Counted from the stretch's first letter, positions 1 to 7,095 are shown. The stretch: DNA of 10,214 bases from Syntrophorhabdaceae bacterium PtaU1.Bin034 (GCA_002067405.1 MVRP01000150.1:1-10214), one strand, 5' to 3'. Notes: a model not told the origin generated them from the sequence alone. Made by a program: numbers and translations.

Positions 1-1
1 C

Positions 2-61
2 GATACGCCCTGCTCCATGGAGATCGTGGAGTTCGTTGATGTGATACCGAAGGGGTTGTGA
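2..61 (+). CDS. C-terminal tail of an upstream gene, possibly a UbiD-family decarboxylase (partial)
   Basis: Only one frame is open from the left edge, reading 19 residues (DTPCSMEIVEFVDVIPKGL) to a TGA at 59-61. The fragment is too short to identify by itself. The UbiD suggestion rests only on context: the next gene, on the same strand 43 bases away, encodes the flavin prenyltransferase that supplies the UbiD cofactor, and ubiD and ubiX are often adjacent. The sequence to the left of the window would settle this. Confidence 0.4.
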   Translation, partial: DTPCSMEIVEFVDVIPKGL

Positions 62-108
62 TGGAGGGGGTGAGGCAAACCCAAAGACAGGTTGGAGGTG
101 CGGAATGA
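61..108 (+). CDS. 15-codon mini-ORF bridging the upstream stop and the ubiX start
   Basis: An ATG at 61-63 overlaps the upstream stop in a TGATG arrangement. It opens a 15-codon frame (MEGVRQTQRQVGGAE) whose TGA at 106-108 overlaps the ubiX ATG at 105-107. Stop-start overlaps at both ends are what translational re-initiation would need. However, the peptide is unrecognised, the frame could be open by chance, and ubiX has its own good ribosome binding site. It may be only a spacer. Confidence 0.2.
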   Translation: MEGVRQTQRQVGGAE

Positions 109-704
109 GCAGCGTTATTATCGGCATATCAGGGGCCACAGGTGTTATTTACGGCGTTAGGGCCCTGGAAGTATTTGCTTCCGCGGGAGTTACCACACAT
201 CTCGTCATCACGCATTCGGCAGTGAAAAACCTCCTCATCGAAACGGACTATACCGTTAACAACCTCCAATCACTGGCCTCTGCGGTATATGATGTGGATG
301 ACGTAGGGGCAGCCATAGCGAGCGGCTCCTTCCAGGTGGACGGAATGGCGGTCATGCCCTGCTCCATCAAGACCCTCTCGGGTATTGCCAACTCCTTCAA
401 TTACAATCTCCTTATAAGAGCCGCGGACGTCACACTGAAAGAGCGGAGACGGCTTGTCTTGCTGGTCCGAGAAACACCCCTTCACTCAGGCCACCTCGAT
501 CTCATGACTCGTGTCACCCACATGGGCGGTGTGATCATGCCTCCGGTTCCGGCTTTTTACCACAAACCGAAGACCATCGACGACCTTATCGATCAGACGG
601 TGGGTAAAGTCCTCGACCTTTTCTCCATCGACGGGCATCTGTTCAAGAGGTGGGGGGCGAGGGATGAGATGAAGGTGGTTCAGAGTAATCAACGACCGGG
701 ATAG
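105..704 (+). CDS. ubiX: UbiX-family flavin prenyltransferase
   Basis: UbiX enzymes attach a dimethylallyl group to reduced FMN, giving the prenylated FMN cofactor of UbiD decarboxylases; the enzyme is cytosolic and oligomeric. The 199-residue product has the usual family length (about 190-200). It shows the N-terminal flavin-binding GISGATG at residues 7-13, PCSIKTL at 85-91, the basic LKERRRL at 111-117, RETPL at 122-126 and PPVPAFY at 146-152, all in family order. The stretch after RETPL reads HSGHL where most members have a variant of SAIHL, which looks like ordinary divergence. The ATG is preceded by GGAGG at 94-98 with six bases of spacing. In anaerobes that degrade phenol or hydroxybenzoate, UbiX serves aryl (de)carboxylases; the actual partner lies outside the window. 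Confidence 0.95.
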   Translation: MSSVIIGISGATGVIYGVRALEVFASAGVTTHLVITHSAVKNLLIETDYTVNNLQSLASAVYDVDDVGAAIASGSFQVDGMAVMPCSIKTLSGIANSFNYNLLIRAADVTLKERRRLVLLVRETPLHSGHLDLMTRVTHMGGVIMPPVPAFYHKPKTIDDLIDQTVGKVLDLFSIDGHLFKRWGARDEMKVVQSNQRPG

Positions 705-830
705 AGGGGTAGCGCGAAAGCCCCCTTGAGATGTTTGAGGAAGTCTAGTAGAGTCATAATCAATAGAAAACGCGGCTTATGAAATCGAAAGCAAGCGGCG
801 AACCAGAAACGGAAACGAACGGAGACCGGC

Positions 831-1961
831 TTGTCTAACGTGCTGATATACGGTAACGAACTGGCAAACGCCGAGTATTTTCCGTCTCATCCTTACAAGC
901 CGGTGAGGGCCAGGCTTTTCATGGAGCTTTTAAACCGGTACTATAATCTCCTCGACGGCCGCTTCAGGATAAGGAGGCCGGAGCCCATCGATGAAGAGTT
1001 GCTTTATCTTTTTCATGACCGAACATACATCGATTTGTTAAAGAGGGCAGATAGGGGGGAATTCAACATAGAGATGTTGGGTGCAGGATTGGGTACGGAT
1101 GACAACCCCGTCTTCAAAGGGATGTTCGATCTTGCTCTTACCATTGCCGGAGGCACTCACGAAGGGGCCATGCTGCTTTTTAATGGAGAAGCCGAAATAG
1201 TCTTCGATCCGATCAGTGGTTTTCACCATGCAGGAAGGAGCCACGCATCAGGGTTCAGCTATGTGAACGATATTGCTATCGCAATTACCGATCTGATAAA
1301 AAAGGAGCAGCGAATAGCCTACATAGATATAGACGTTCATCATGGTGATGGCGTACAGGAAGGATTCTATAACACCGATCGCGTTCTGACAATTTCACTT
1401 CATGAGTGCGGCGCCACCCTTTTCCCCGGAACAGGCTCGGAAACGGAGATCGGCGCCGGTGCGGGAACGGGTTTCAACGTGAATATTCCATTGAGAGCAG
1501 GGACTGACGATGAAGTATACCTTGCCACTTTTGAAGCGATAGTCCCTCCGTTGATCGAACGATACCGACCCGACGTTGTGTTCGCTCAGATAGGGGGCGA
1601 CAGCCATCGTGAAGATCATTTTGCCCACCTCAACATAACGGGCAACGGCTATAAACAGGTGATCAGAGAGATCAGAGCGCTTTCTCCAAAGATCATGGCC
1701 CTGGGTGGAGGAGGCTACAATATCTTTAAAACATCCGCGCTCTGGGCGCTTGCCTGGTCCGTGCTGACCGGGTCGGAGCCTGAGGACAAATTCTCGGACC
1801 TTGTCGGAGGTATGATGTACCGATCCGACGCAGATGCCGGAAGCCTTGAAGACCCTCCTTTTATTCTTCAAGGCTGGGAAAAGGACCTGTGCGTCACCCA
1901 CGCAGAGAGCGTTATCCGTTACATAAGAGAGAATGTATTCCCGATCCACAGACTTGGTTGA
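831..1961 (+). CDS. AcuC-like zinc-dependent deacetylase (histone deacetylase superfamily)
   Basis: This is a 376-residue single-domain metal-dependent deacetylase, the usual length for bacterial AcuC proteins. Such enzymes remove acyl groups from lysines (for example on acyl-CoA synthetases) or act on small acetylated amines. The active site appears complete: tandem histidines H132-H133 in GFHHAGRSHASGF, metal ligands D168 and H170 in DIDVHHGDG, the third ligand D257 in QIGGDSH, and the transition-state tyrosine Y296 in GGGGYN. The third-ligand motif reads GGD where GAD is common; the aspartate is kept. The start is TTG at 831 with GGAG at 821-824; no ATG start of comparable quality is seen. 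It stands alone, 126 bases after ubiX, so its substrate cannot be read from an operon. A role in reversible enzyme acylation would fit an acyl-CoA-rich anaerobe, but that is inference. Confidence 0.93.
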   Translation: MSNVLIYGNELANAEYFPSHPYKPVRARLFMELLNRYYNLLDGRFRIRRPEPIDEELLYLFHDRTYIDLLKRADRGEFNIEMLGAGLGTDDNPVFKGMFDLALTIAGGTHEGAMLLFNGEAEIVFDPISGFHHAGRSHASGFSYVNDIAIAITDLIKKEQRIAYIDIDVHHGDGVQEGFYNTDRVLTISLHECGATLFPGTGSETEIGAGAGTGFNVNIPLRAGTDDEVYLATFEAIVPPLIERYRPDVVFAQIGGDSHREDHFAHLNITGNGYKQVIREIRALSPKIMALGGGGYNIFKTSALWALAWSVLTGSEPEDKFSDLVGGMMYRSDADAGSLEDPPFILQGWEKDLCVTHAESVIRYIRENVFPIHRLG

Positions 1962-2177
1962 CCGGCCGTATAAATGCACGGCACAGGCCTCACCTCTCCG
2001 AATATGCCGGTCCACGTTTCATCTCACGTCAGCAGCTCAGCGGCAGGCCGCTTTCGCTGAAGGCACCTTCTCGTTTTTGTTCCTGCATCGAGCACGCCTT
2101 TTTCTATGGTTGTTTATTTACTTCCTTGCAAGAATTGTCACTCATCTCATTGCACTCTCGTCTATTTGTGATCAGCG
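1962..2177. other. Convergent intergenic region, no gene seen
   Basis: This 216-base gap lies between the 3' ends of two convergent genes. I see no convincing coding sequence; the open frames here are not preceded by ribosome binding sites and resemble no family. A five-base-pair hairpin (AGCGG at 2039-2043 with CCGCT at 2048-2052) could contribute to termination, but no uridine tract follows it directly. Confidence 0.5.
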
Positions 2178-2825
2178 CTAAAGCCTGAACCATCTTGGTT
2201 CATGGAAGCGCTCGGTACAACGCAAAATCTTGTTCTCGTAGTTAATCACGAACTCCTCCAGCAACCTGTCATTGACACGCCTGTACTCCTGACTGTTCAG
2301 CATCCGCCCGACATCGACCGCGTCATTAAAAGTGAGTTCGCCTATGATTTCCTTCGTTCCTCCCAGTACCACGTTCCATCCGCCGGTCACTTCCACATAG
2401 TCAAGGTTTTGCAGGGCAGGAATGTACTCATTGACAATGAAATCGGCATACTCTTTCTTTATGCCCGGTCGCAGGTCGTAGTGCTGCTGGAACTTCCACA
2501 CGCCTTTCTGTATGACATACTCAACGTACTTCGCTTTTCCCGCCGGTTCCAGTACTGCAGTCTGGTAATTACAGATCAGGGGTTTCAACTGAAGAAGAAG
2601 GTGCCTGAACTCTTTCTTCCTGATTGAGTCCCAAATCCTGTCACTACTTTCTGCCCGGTGAACGCCCACGATCCTTGGGCCTGATCCCACTTCCACATAG
2701 TACCCGCCGACCGCAGGAAAACCTATGGCTTCCATAGCGGGCAGAAATGTTCCTGCAATAAATTCGGCATAGGCAGTCTCCATTCCCTGAATAATGTCAT
2801 ATGATTGAGTAAAAAGACTGGACAC
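2178..2825 (-). CDS. Tandemly duplicated ferredoxin-like (dimeric alpha/beta barrel type) domain protein
   Basis: The product is 215 residues from the preferred start. Two halves align with each other: residues 9-94 and 116-205 both run YD..G....YA.FI....PA......, then a GG-containing strand, then a variable strand, an acidic helix and a final NY segment. YAEFIAGTFLPA matches YADFIVNEYIPA, and ICNYQTAVL matches VINYENKIL. This is the layout of two fused dimeric alpha/beta barrel subunits (EthD/NIPSNAP-like fold), which I infer rather than match to a named family. No signal peptide or membrane segment is visible. The start is GTG at 2825 because GGAGG lies six bases upstream on the coding strand; a longer ATG start at 2894 would add a basic 23-residue extension with no ribosome site. 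No catalytic residue is identifiable and the function is unknown. Confidence 0.72.
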   Translation of the reverse strand: MSSLFTQSYDIIQGMETAYAEFIAGTFLPAMEAIGFPAVGGYYVEVGSGPRIVGVHRAESSDRIWDSIRKKEFRHLLLQLKPLICNYQTAVLEPAGKAKYVEYVIQKGVWKFQQHYDLRPGIKKEYADFIVNEYIPALQNLDYVEVTGGWNVVLGGTKEIIGELTFNDAVDVGRMLNSQEYRRVNDRLLEEFVINYENKILRCTERFHEPRWFRL

Positions 2826-3102
2826 GTAAAACCTCCTTTTTTGCCTATTCGTTGAGTGAGGCAAAGATAACTCGCGGAGAGGAAAAACACTCACGCCTGC
2901 CTTAGAAAAAATATTTTACCTCTAATTATGGTTGCAATTCTATACTTAAGCCCGACGCTATCCGATTAAGGGCAGCAAACCCACAATCAAACACTTACTA
3001 TCATAGAGGAATTTTATGGAGGATAATCTTGTCAAAGGAATAGGGGACCAATCTCAATCACAAAGGATCTAAACGTTACGCCCCCTCGGTCTTACCTCGC
3101 AT
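2826..3102. other. AT-rich divergent intergenic region with one short ORF
   Basis: This region separates the minus-strand duplicated-domain gene from the plus-strand toxin remnant and is richer in A and T than its flanks. It holds the 2840-2865 inverted repeat and, on the plus strand, an 18-codon ORF at 3016-3072 (MEDNLVKGIGDQSQSQRI) preceded by AGAGGA. That ORF is in the same frame as the toxin remnant starting at 3103, separated from it by a TAA at 3070-3072. It could therefore be the surviving start of the deleted toxin gene or a chance ORF. I do not recognise any trace of an AbiEi antitoxin gene here. Confidence 0.4.
2840..2865 (-). promoter_or_regulatory. Inverted repeat just upstream of the ribosome site of the duplicated-domain gene
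   Basis: TTTGCCT at 2840-2846 and AGGCAAA at 2859-2865 form a perfect seven-base-pair inverted repeat around a 12-base loop. On the gene's coding strand it ends at the A-rich run just before GGAGG. It would lie in the 5' leader or over the promoter, so it could be an operator or a hairpin affecting ribosome access. No protein partner is known. Confidence 0.4.
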
Positions 3103-3686
3103 ATGATGTACTTCTTCAGAGGAACGATCTTCGAGCCTAAGAAGCTATCGCTAAAGAAAGCAGTGGAAGATATATTCGGAATGGCAGCGAGCGTGAGGAT
3201 TCTGGCGGAAGCGGAGATATACAGAGGCAAAATCTGTGCTGCCCTTGACCGGCAACACCCGCGCGATCTCTTTGATGTCAAGCTCCTTCTGGAAAATGAA
3301 GGGATAACAGAAGCGATAAGAAAATCATTCGTCATCCACCTTGTCAGTCACGACAGGCCCATAGCCGAGTTGCTCAATCCGAACTTAATGGATCTTGAGA
3401 AGACATTCAATGCTGATTTCGAAGGGATGACGGTGCTAAAGGTCTCTCGGGAGGAACTGGAAGACGCGCGGGATAATCTTGTGAAGACCATCAGGGAGGG
3501 TCTCACTGACACGGAGCGTCAATTCATTCTCTCGATAAAGAAGGGCGATCCGGACTGGACGCTAATCGGACTGGAAGGTGTCGACCGCCTGTCGGCCATC
3601 CAGTGAAACTCCTCAATATCAAAAAGATGGATGAAGCGAAACATAGGCAGGCGCTTAGGAAACTTGAGGTTTGCCTTGGTTGCTGA
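3103..3686 (+). pseudogene. Truncated and frameshifted AbiEii/AbiGii-type nucleotidyltransferase toxin
   Basis: AbiEii proteins are nucleotidyltransferase-like toxins of abortive-infection (type IV toxin-antitoxin) systems. The open frame at 3103-3606 encodes 167 residues that match the C-terminal part of one such subfamily: RGTIFEP at residues 6-12, then GKICAALDRQHPRDLFDVK at 42-60, then ELLNPN, GMTVLKV and DPDWTLIGL. The N-terminal half, with the GGT...SxDIDL nucleotidyltransferase motif, is absent. The frame stops at TGA 3604-3606 exactly where the family continues with a W-K-L stretch. Reading on from 3606 gives KLLNIKKMDEAKHRQALRKLE and a stop at 3684-3686, so one G appears lost from a TGG codon. 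No cognate antitoxin gene lies next to it. With the core motif gone it should be inactive. Confidence 0.88.
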
Positions 3687-4009
3687 TCGTCGCAGCGGTA
3701 GTGACCCGACAGCTTGCTTCTCGTTGACTTCTGATCTCGATGATCCTCACTGTTGGCAGTCGCTTGAATGCCCGCATGGACGGACATCCCCGGGCATTGG
3801 TCGGCGCAAAGGGAGTTGACCTTCCAGGTCGCTCTGTCTGGTCTTTTTTGGTGGTCAGCCCGCAAACACTTTCAATAATCGTCAGGAAAAGACAATCGGA
3901 CCGGTCCCTGCCTTGCACCTAACCATCAGAGTGCTAAGACAAACACAGAAAATCAACAATTGTCACATGAAAGCGGGAATCCAAGACTTGCCGCCACAGT
4001 AACAAGCGG
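3687..4009. other. 323-base convergent gap with no recognisable gene
   Basis: The gap lies between the end of the toxin remnant and the 3' end of the larA-like gene. Short frames are open on both strands, but none has a ribosome binding site or a recognisable motif, and several overlap one another. A small inverted repeat (GCCGC 3990-3994, GCGGC 4006-4010) abuts the larA stop codon but lacks a uridine tract on the minus strand. The stretch may be leftover DNA from the event that truncated the toxin gene. Confidence 0.5.
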
Positions 4010-5257
4010 CTATGCTACATACGGAATGGTCATGCTGCCGTCCATCAGTACAAGCGCTTTCGCATCTTTACCTTTTTCTTTTCGAGCCGCATCCAATGCT
4101 GCCTGCAGAGAAGAAAAGGGGCGGATAAATATCCTTTCGAGCAGTTCGGGTTCGAGATCGGTTACAGCCCAGATCTGAGCCCACATGCCTACTTCGGCCA
4201 TTTTCGCTGCCTTGTGATAGCCCAGGACATATTTATGCTCGATTCGATCCAGCGCGTCTTTTTGCGAGCGGGCTGAACTCAACAGATTTACGAATGACTC
4301 TTCACCTATGCCCATGCGGCATTTGGCAATCAGTATCAGTATGCCGCCTTCCTTGAGGGCAAGCTTGGCGTTGTCGATCCCCTTCTGGGCCTGGTAAAGG
4401 TCGATGTCAGCGGGGAATTTTACTACTGAAACGACAATATCCGCTTTCTCAGGAATCCTGGCCACGAAGACCTCTTGGGCCCTGTCGACCGCCTGCTCCA
4501 TTGACTGGTAAATGTCGCCAGCCACAGCCGCATATATGCGGTGATTTTTGTCAAGAACGGTGTTGATGCAAAAGATCTCCTTTTTTACCGTCTTAAGTGC
4601 GTCGATCATGTCCTCGTGAACAGGGTTGCCGTCCAGCTTCAATGCGCAGGCCTCTGGTTTTAAAGCCAGCTTGTGGTTCTGTTCTATAGTTTCAAACGCC
4701 GCAATACCGGGCAGGAACGACTTTCGCCCACCCGTGTAACCGGCAAAATAGTGCGGTTCGACCGAACTGATGATCACTATTTTATGGGCCTCTATACCCA
4801 TGCGGTTGATACGCATTTCCGTGCCGTTTTTTGACTTGCCCAACAGCACCATGTCCTTGCTCTTTCGGGCATCGTGGGCAAAGATACAATCTTTATATCT
4901 GGAGTAGTGTTTTTCAGAAAAAATTTGCAGGTATTCCTCTCCGGTCGGGGCACGGTGCATGCCTGTAGCAATTAGAAAACTTACCTGATGTCCTTCGATA
5001 TCTTTTTCGATGATATCCAATACGCGTGCTGTTGGAGTAGGACGTGTCGCGTCGTTGACGAGGAACAAGACATCCCGGGCATCCTTTAAGAAACCCTTGA
5101 GGCTCTTGGACCCGACCGGATTCGCCAGTGCCTGTCGAATCACTTCGGTTTCGTCGCCGATTTCAACCTCGTTAGGAGAGATGATCCCGGCCAGGCATTG
5201 TTCGTCAATGTCCGCCTCAAGCTGCTCGTCTTTGCAGTAAGGAACACGCAAAATCAC
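4010..5257 (-). CDS. larA: LarA-family nickel-pincer-dependent alpha-hydroxyacid racemase/epimerase
   Basis: LarA interconverts D- and L-lactate using a covalently held nickel-pincer nucleotide; homologues act on other alpha-hydroxy acids. The 415-residue product has normal length and, at a near-constant offset of 3 to 7 from the lactobacillar enzyme, the expected residues: D69 and R72 in NDATRPTP, H101 in ATGMHR, H169 in EPHYFAGYTGGRKS, cofactor-binding lysine K179, nickel-ligand-type H195 in EQNHKLAL, and K292 in YQAQKGIDNA. The start is GTG at 5257, with AGGAG seven bases upstream on the coding strand. It lies 224 bases downstream of serA in the same direction and could be co-transcribed. 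The cofactor genes larB, larC and larE are not in the window. True substrate specificity cannot be read from the sequence, so the symbol denotes the family. Confidence 0.9.
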   Translation of the reverse strand: MILRVPYCKDEQLEADIDEQCLAGIISPNEVEIGDETEVIRQALANPVGSKSLKGFLKDARDVLFLVNDATRPTPTARVLDIIEKDIEGHQVSFLIATGMHRAPTGEEYLQIFSEKHYSRYKDCIFAHDARKSKDMVLLGKSKNGTEMRINRMGIEAHKIVIISSVEPHYFAGYTGGRKSFLPGIAAFETIEQNHKLALKPEACALKLDGNPVHEDMIDALKTVKKEIFCINTVLDKNHRIYAAVAGDIYQSMEQAVDRAQEVFVARIPEKADIVVSVVKFPADIDLYQAQKGIDNAKLALKEGGILILIAKCRMGIGEESFVNLLSSARSQKDALDRIEHKYVLGYHKAAKMAEVGMWAQIWAVTDLEPELLERIFIRPFSSLQAALDAARKEKGKDAKALVLMDGSMTIPYVA

Positions 5258-5260
5258 TGT

Positions 5261-5374
5261 TTACTCCTTTGTGAACAATGGGCCGAGGACTCTAATTCCT
5301 TCCATAAAGCCTTTTGCAGTATCCGTAAATATCTTCGGATTCCCCTGGGGCACTTCGGCCACGTGAATGATCAA
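5261..5374 (-). CDS. 37-codon ORF or gene remnant abutting larA
   Basis: On the minus strand a frame is open to a TAA at 5261-5263, just three bases before the larA GTG, and the larA ribosome site (AGGAG) spans its last codons. The C-terminal part (NPKIFTDTAKGFMEGIRVL) has a composition typical of real protein, with an amphipathic helical look. The only starts are TTG at 5374 or GTG codons further in, and none has a ribosome site. It may be the surviving 3' end of a gene once translationally coupled to larA, or a small uncharacterised protein. I do not recognise the family. Confidence 0.3.
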   Translation of the reverse strand: MIIHVAEVPQGNPKIFTDTAKGFMEGIRVLGPLFTKE

Positions 5375-5383
5375 ATTATTGTG

Positions 5384-5401
5384 CGTCGGCCTCAGCCGAC
5401 G
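5384..5401. repeat. Perfect GC-rich hairpin between serA and the larA leader
   Basis: CGTCGGC at 5384-5390 and GCCGACG at 5395-5401 form a seven-base-pair stem with a four-base loop. On the minus strand it lies after serA and is followed by CACAATAATTT, which is only weakly U-rich. It may be an inefficient terminator or an RNA-processing hairpin separating serA from larA. A second, weaker hairpin (CCCC 5440-5443, GGGG 5447-5450) lies nearer serA. Confidence 0.45.
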
Positions 5402-5481
5402 ATGTTTCCACAAATGTCAACATCTCATCGTAAGAGCGTCCCCAAAGGGGGTTCCCGGAGCCTCCTCCGCAGACGCAGAAT

Positions 5482-7095
5482 CTAAAGATCGAGGATCTTC
5501 ATCTCGTAGATCTCGTCCATCTGCAGGCAGCGATCGATGGCCTCCTGCGGGACGTCGTTGTCCAGCCCCAGGATCATGATCGAGTCGCGGGAGACGTTGT
5601 CTTGGCCGCTGGTCGTGACCATGCGCGATATGTTCACGTTGTAGTCGCCCATGATGGTGCCCACTCTCCCGATGACGCCGGGCACGTTCTTGTGCGGCAC
5701 GTAGGCCAGCTTGCCCACCGGAACGAAGGTGATGAGGGATTCCCCTATCTGGAGTATGCGGGGATGCTTGCGCTCGAGCACTGTACCGGCGACGGAGAAC
5801 TCGGTGCCGTCGCCTTCGGTGACGATCATGCGGATGAGGTTGCGGTAGTCTCCACTTTCCAGAGAGATCGTCTCCTTGACCTCCACGCCGATCTGCTCGG
5901 CCAGCAATGCGGCGTTGACGAAGTTGACGTTGCCGAAAGCCATGCTTCCCTCGAGGACCCCCTTGAGGGCGGCCAGCGACAGGATCTTGGCGTCGGCAGG
6001 TTCATCGATCTCCCTGCCGGCGAAGACGATCTCTATCCGCTTCACACTTTTCCGGCGTATCTGCCGGTAGAGGATGCCCATCTGTTCCGCGAGGCGGATG
6101 AAGGTCTGCAGCTTGGTGTAGGTCTCGTCCGACAGGGCGGGTATATTGACGGCGTTCTTGACGAGCCGCCCCTGCAGGCCGGCGATCACTTCGGCCGCGA
6201 CTTCTTCGCCCACCCGTTTCGACGCCTCGAACGTGGAGGCTCCCAAGTGCGGGGTGCCTACCACGGTGTCGATCTCGTAGAGGGGATGGGAGTCCTGAGG
6301 CTCGTGCAGCCAGGTGTCGATGCCCAGGGAGGCAATATGGCCGGATTTCAGCCCACGATACAGCGCATCCTCGTTGTAGAGGCCCCCGCGGGCGCAGTTG
6401 ACCAGACGCACGCCCGGCCTCATGAGCGCTATCTGTTCGTCGCTGATCATGTTCATGGTCTCTTTTGTGCGAGGCGTATGGATGGTGATGAAGTCGGCCT
6501 CACGCAGCAGCTCTTCGAGCGTGTTCTTCTTCTCCACGTTCAGATTCGAGAAGCGGGAATCGGGGATGTAGGGGTCGTAGGCGATGAGGCGCATGGCGAA
6601 TCCCCGCGCCCGCTGCGACACCAACCCGCCGATCCTCCCCAGCCCGATGATGCCCAGGGTCTTGCCGTACAGCTCGCTGCCCTCGAACTGCTTGCGCCCC
6701 CACTTGCCGCTCTTGATGAAACGGTCGGCCCAAACGATGTTGCGGCTGCTCGCAAGGAGCAGACCCATCGTCTGTTCGGCCGCCGACACGATGTTGCTCT
6801 CCGGCGTGTTGCAGATGATGACGCCCTTCTGGGTGGCGTAAGCGATATCGATGTTGTCGAGGCCGGAGCCCGCCCGCCCGACGACACGGAGGTTAACCGC
6901 GGCGTCGAGCAGTTCCTTGTCGACGATCGTCTCGCTGCGCACGATCAGGCCGTTGTACTGGGGGATGATGGCGAGGATCTCCTCGCGGCTCAGCTGGTAT
7001 TTCACATCAACGTCACAGGCCCTCGCCAACAGCTCGATGACTTCCTCGAGCATCAGCTCGGCCACAAGTACCTTGACACCTTCAAGACGTTCCAA
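5482..7095 (-). CDS. serA: D-3-phosphoglycerate dehydrogenase, long ACT-domain form
   Basis: SerA oxidises 3-phosphoglycerate to 3-phosphohydroxypyruvate with NAD+, the first step of serine synthesis. From the chosen start the product has 537 residues, matching the long bacterial form. The substrate and NAD domains span about residues 1-315, with GLGRIG at 151-156 and catalytic R236 in NCARGG, E265 in HEP and H283 in TPHLGAS. An intervening regulatory domain (about 325-445) follows, then a C-terminal ACT domain from about 465 (NVPGVIGRVGTIMGDYNVNI), the usual site of serine feedback. I prefer TTG at 7095 because GGAGG lies four bases upstream on the coding strand and it starts just before the conserved VKVLVAE strand; GTG at 7125 is an alternative without a clear ribosome site. 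GC is about 67-73% in sampled lines, against 40-53% in sampled lines of larA and the deacetylase gene. Confidence 0.95.
   Translation of the reverse strand: MERLEGVKVLVAELMLEEVIELLARACDVDVKYQLSREEILAIIPQYNGLIVRSETIVDKELLDAAVNLRVVGRAGSGLDNIDIAYATQKGVIICNTPESNIVSAAEQTMGLLLASSRNIVWADRFIKSGKWGRKQFEGSELYGKTLGIIGLGRIGGLVSQRARGFAMRLIAYDPYIPDSRFSNLNVEKKNTLEELLREADFITIHTPRTKETMNMISDEQIALMRPGVRLVNCARGGLYNEDALYRGLKSGHIASLGIDTWLHEPQDSHPLYEIDTVVGTPHLGASTFEASKRVGEEVAAEVIAGLQGRLVKNAVNIPALSDETYTKLQTFIRLAEQMGILYRQIRRKSVKRIEIVFAGREIDEPADAKILSLAALKGVLEGSMAFGNVNFVNAALLAEQIGVEVKETISLESGDYRNLIRMIVTEGDGTEFSVAGTVLERKHPRILQIGESLITFVPVGKLAYVPHKNVPGVIGRVGTIMGDYNVNISRMVTTSGQDNVSRDSIMILGLDNDVPQEAIDRCLQMDEIYEMKILDL

Noticed and set aside
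705..726. Hairpin AGGGG/CCCCT just after ubiX as a terminator
   Set aside because: The stem is only five pairs with a 12-base loop and no uridine tract follows, so it is not convincing.
779..838. 19-codon ORF overlapping the deacetylase start
   Set aside because: It has no ribosome binding site and a low-complexity hydrophilic translation. The TTG at 831 has its own GGAG.
1395..2015. 206-codon minus-strand frame opposite the deacetylase
   Set aside because: It overlaps the catalytic region of an intact deacetylase gene and has no ribosome site or family resemblance.
2202..2627. 141-codon plus-strand frame
   Set aside because: It is a shadow of the duplicated-domain gene, whose two halves align as protein on the minus strand.
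3655..3918. 87-codon minus-strand ORF in the gap after the toxin remnant
   Set aside because: Composition is basic and irregular, other frames overlap it, and no ribosome site or motif is present.
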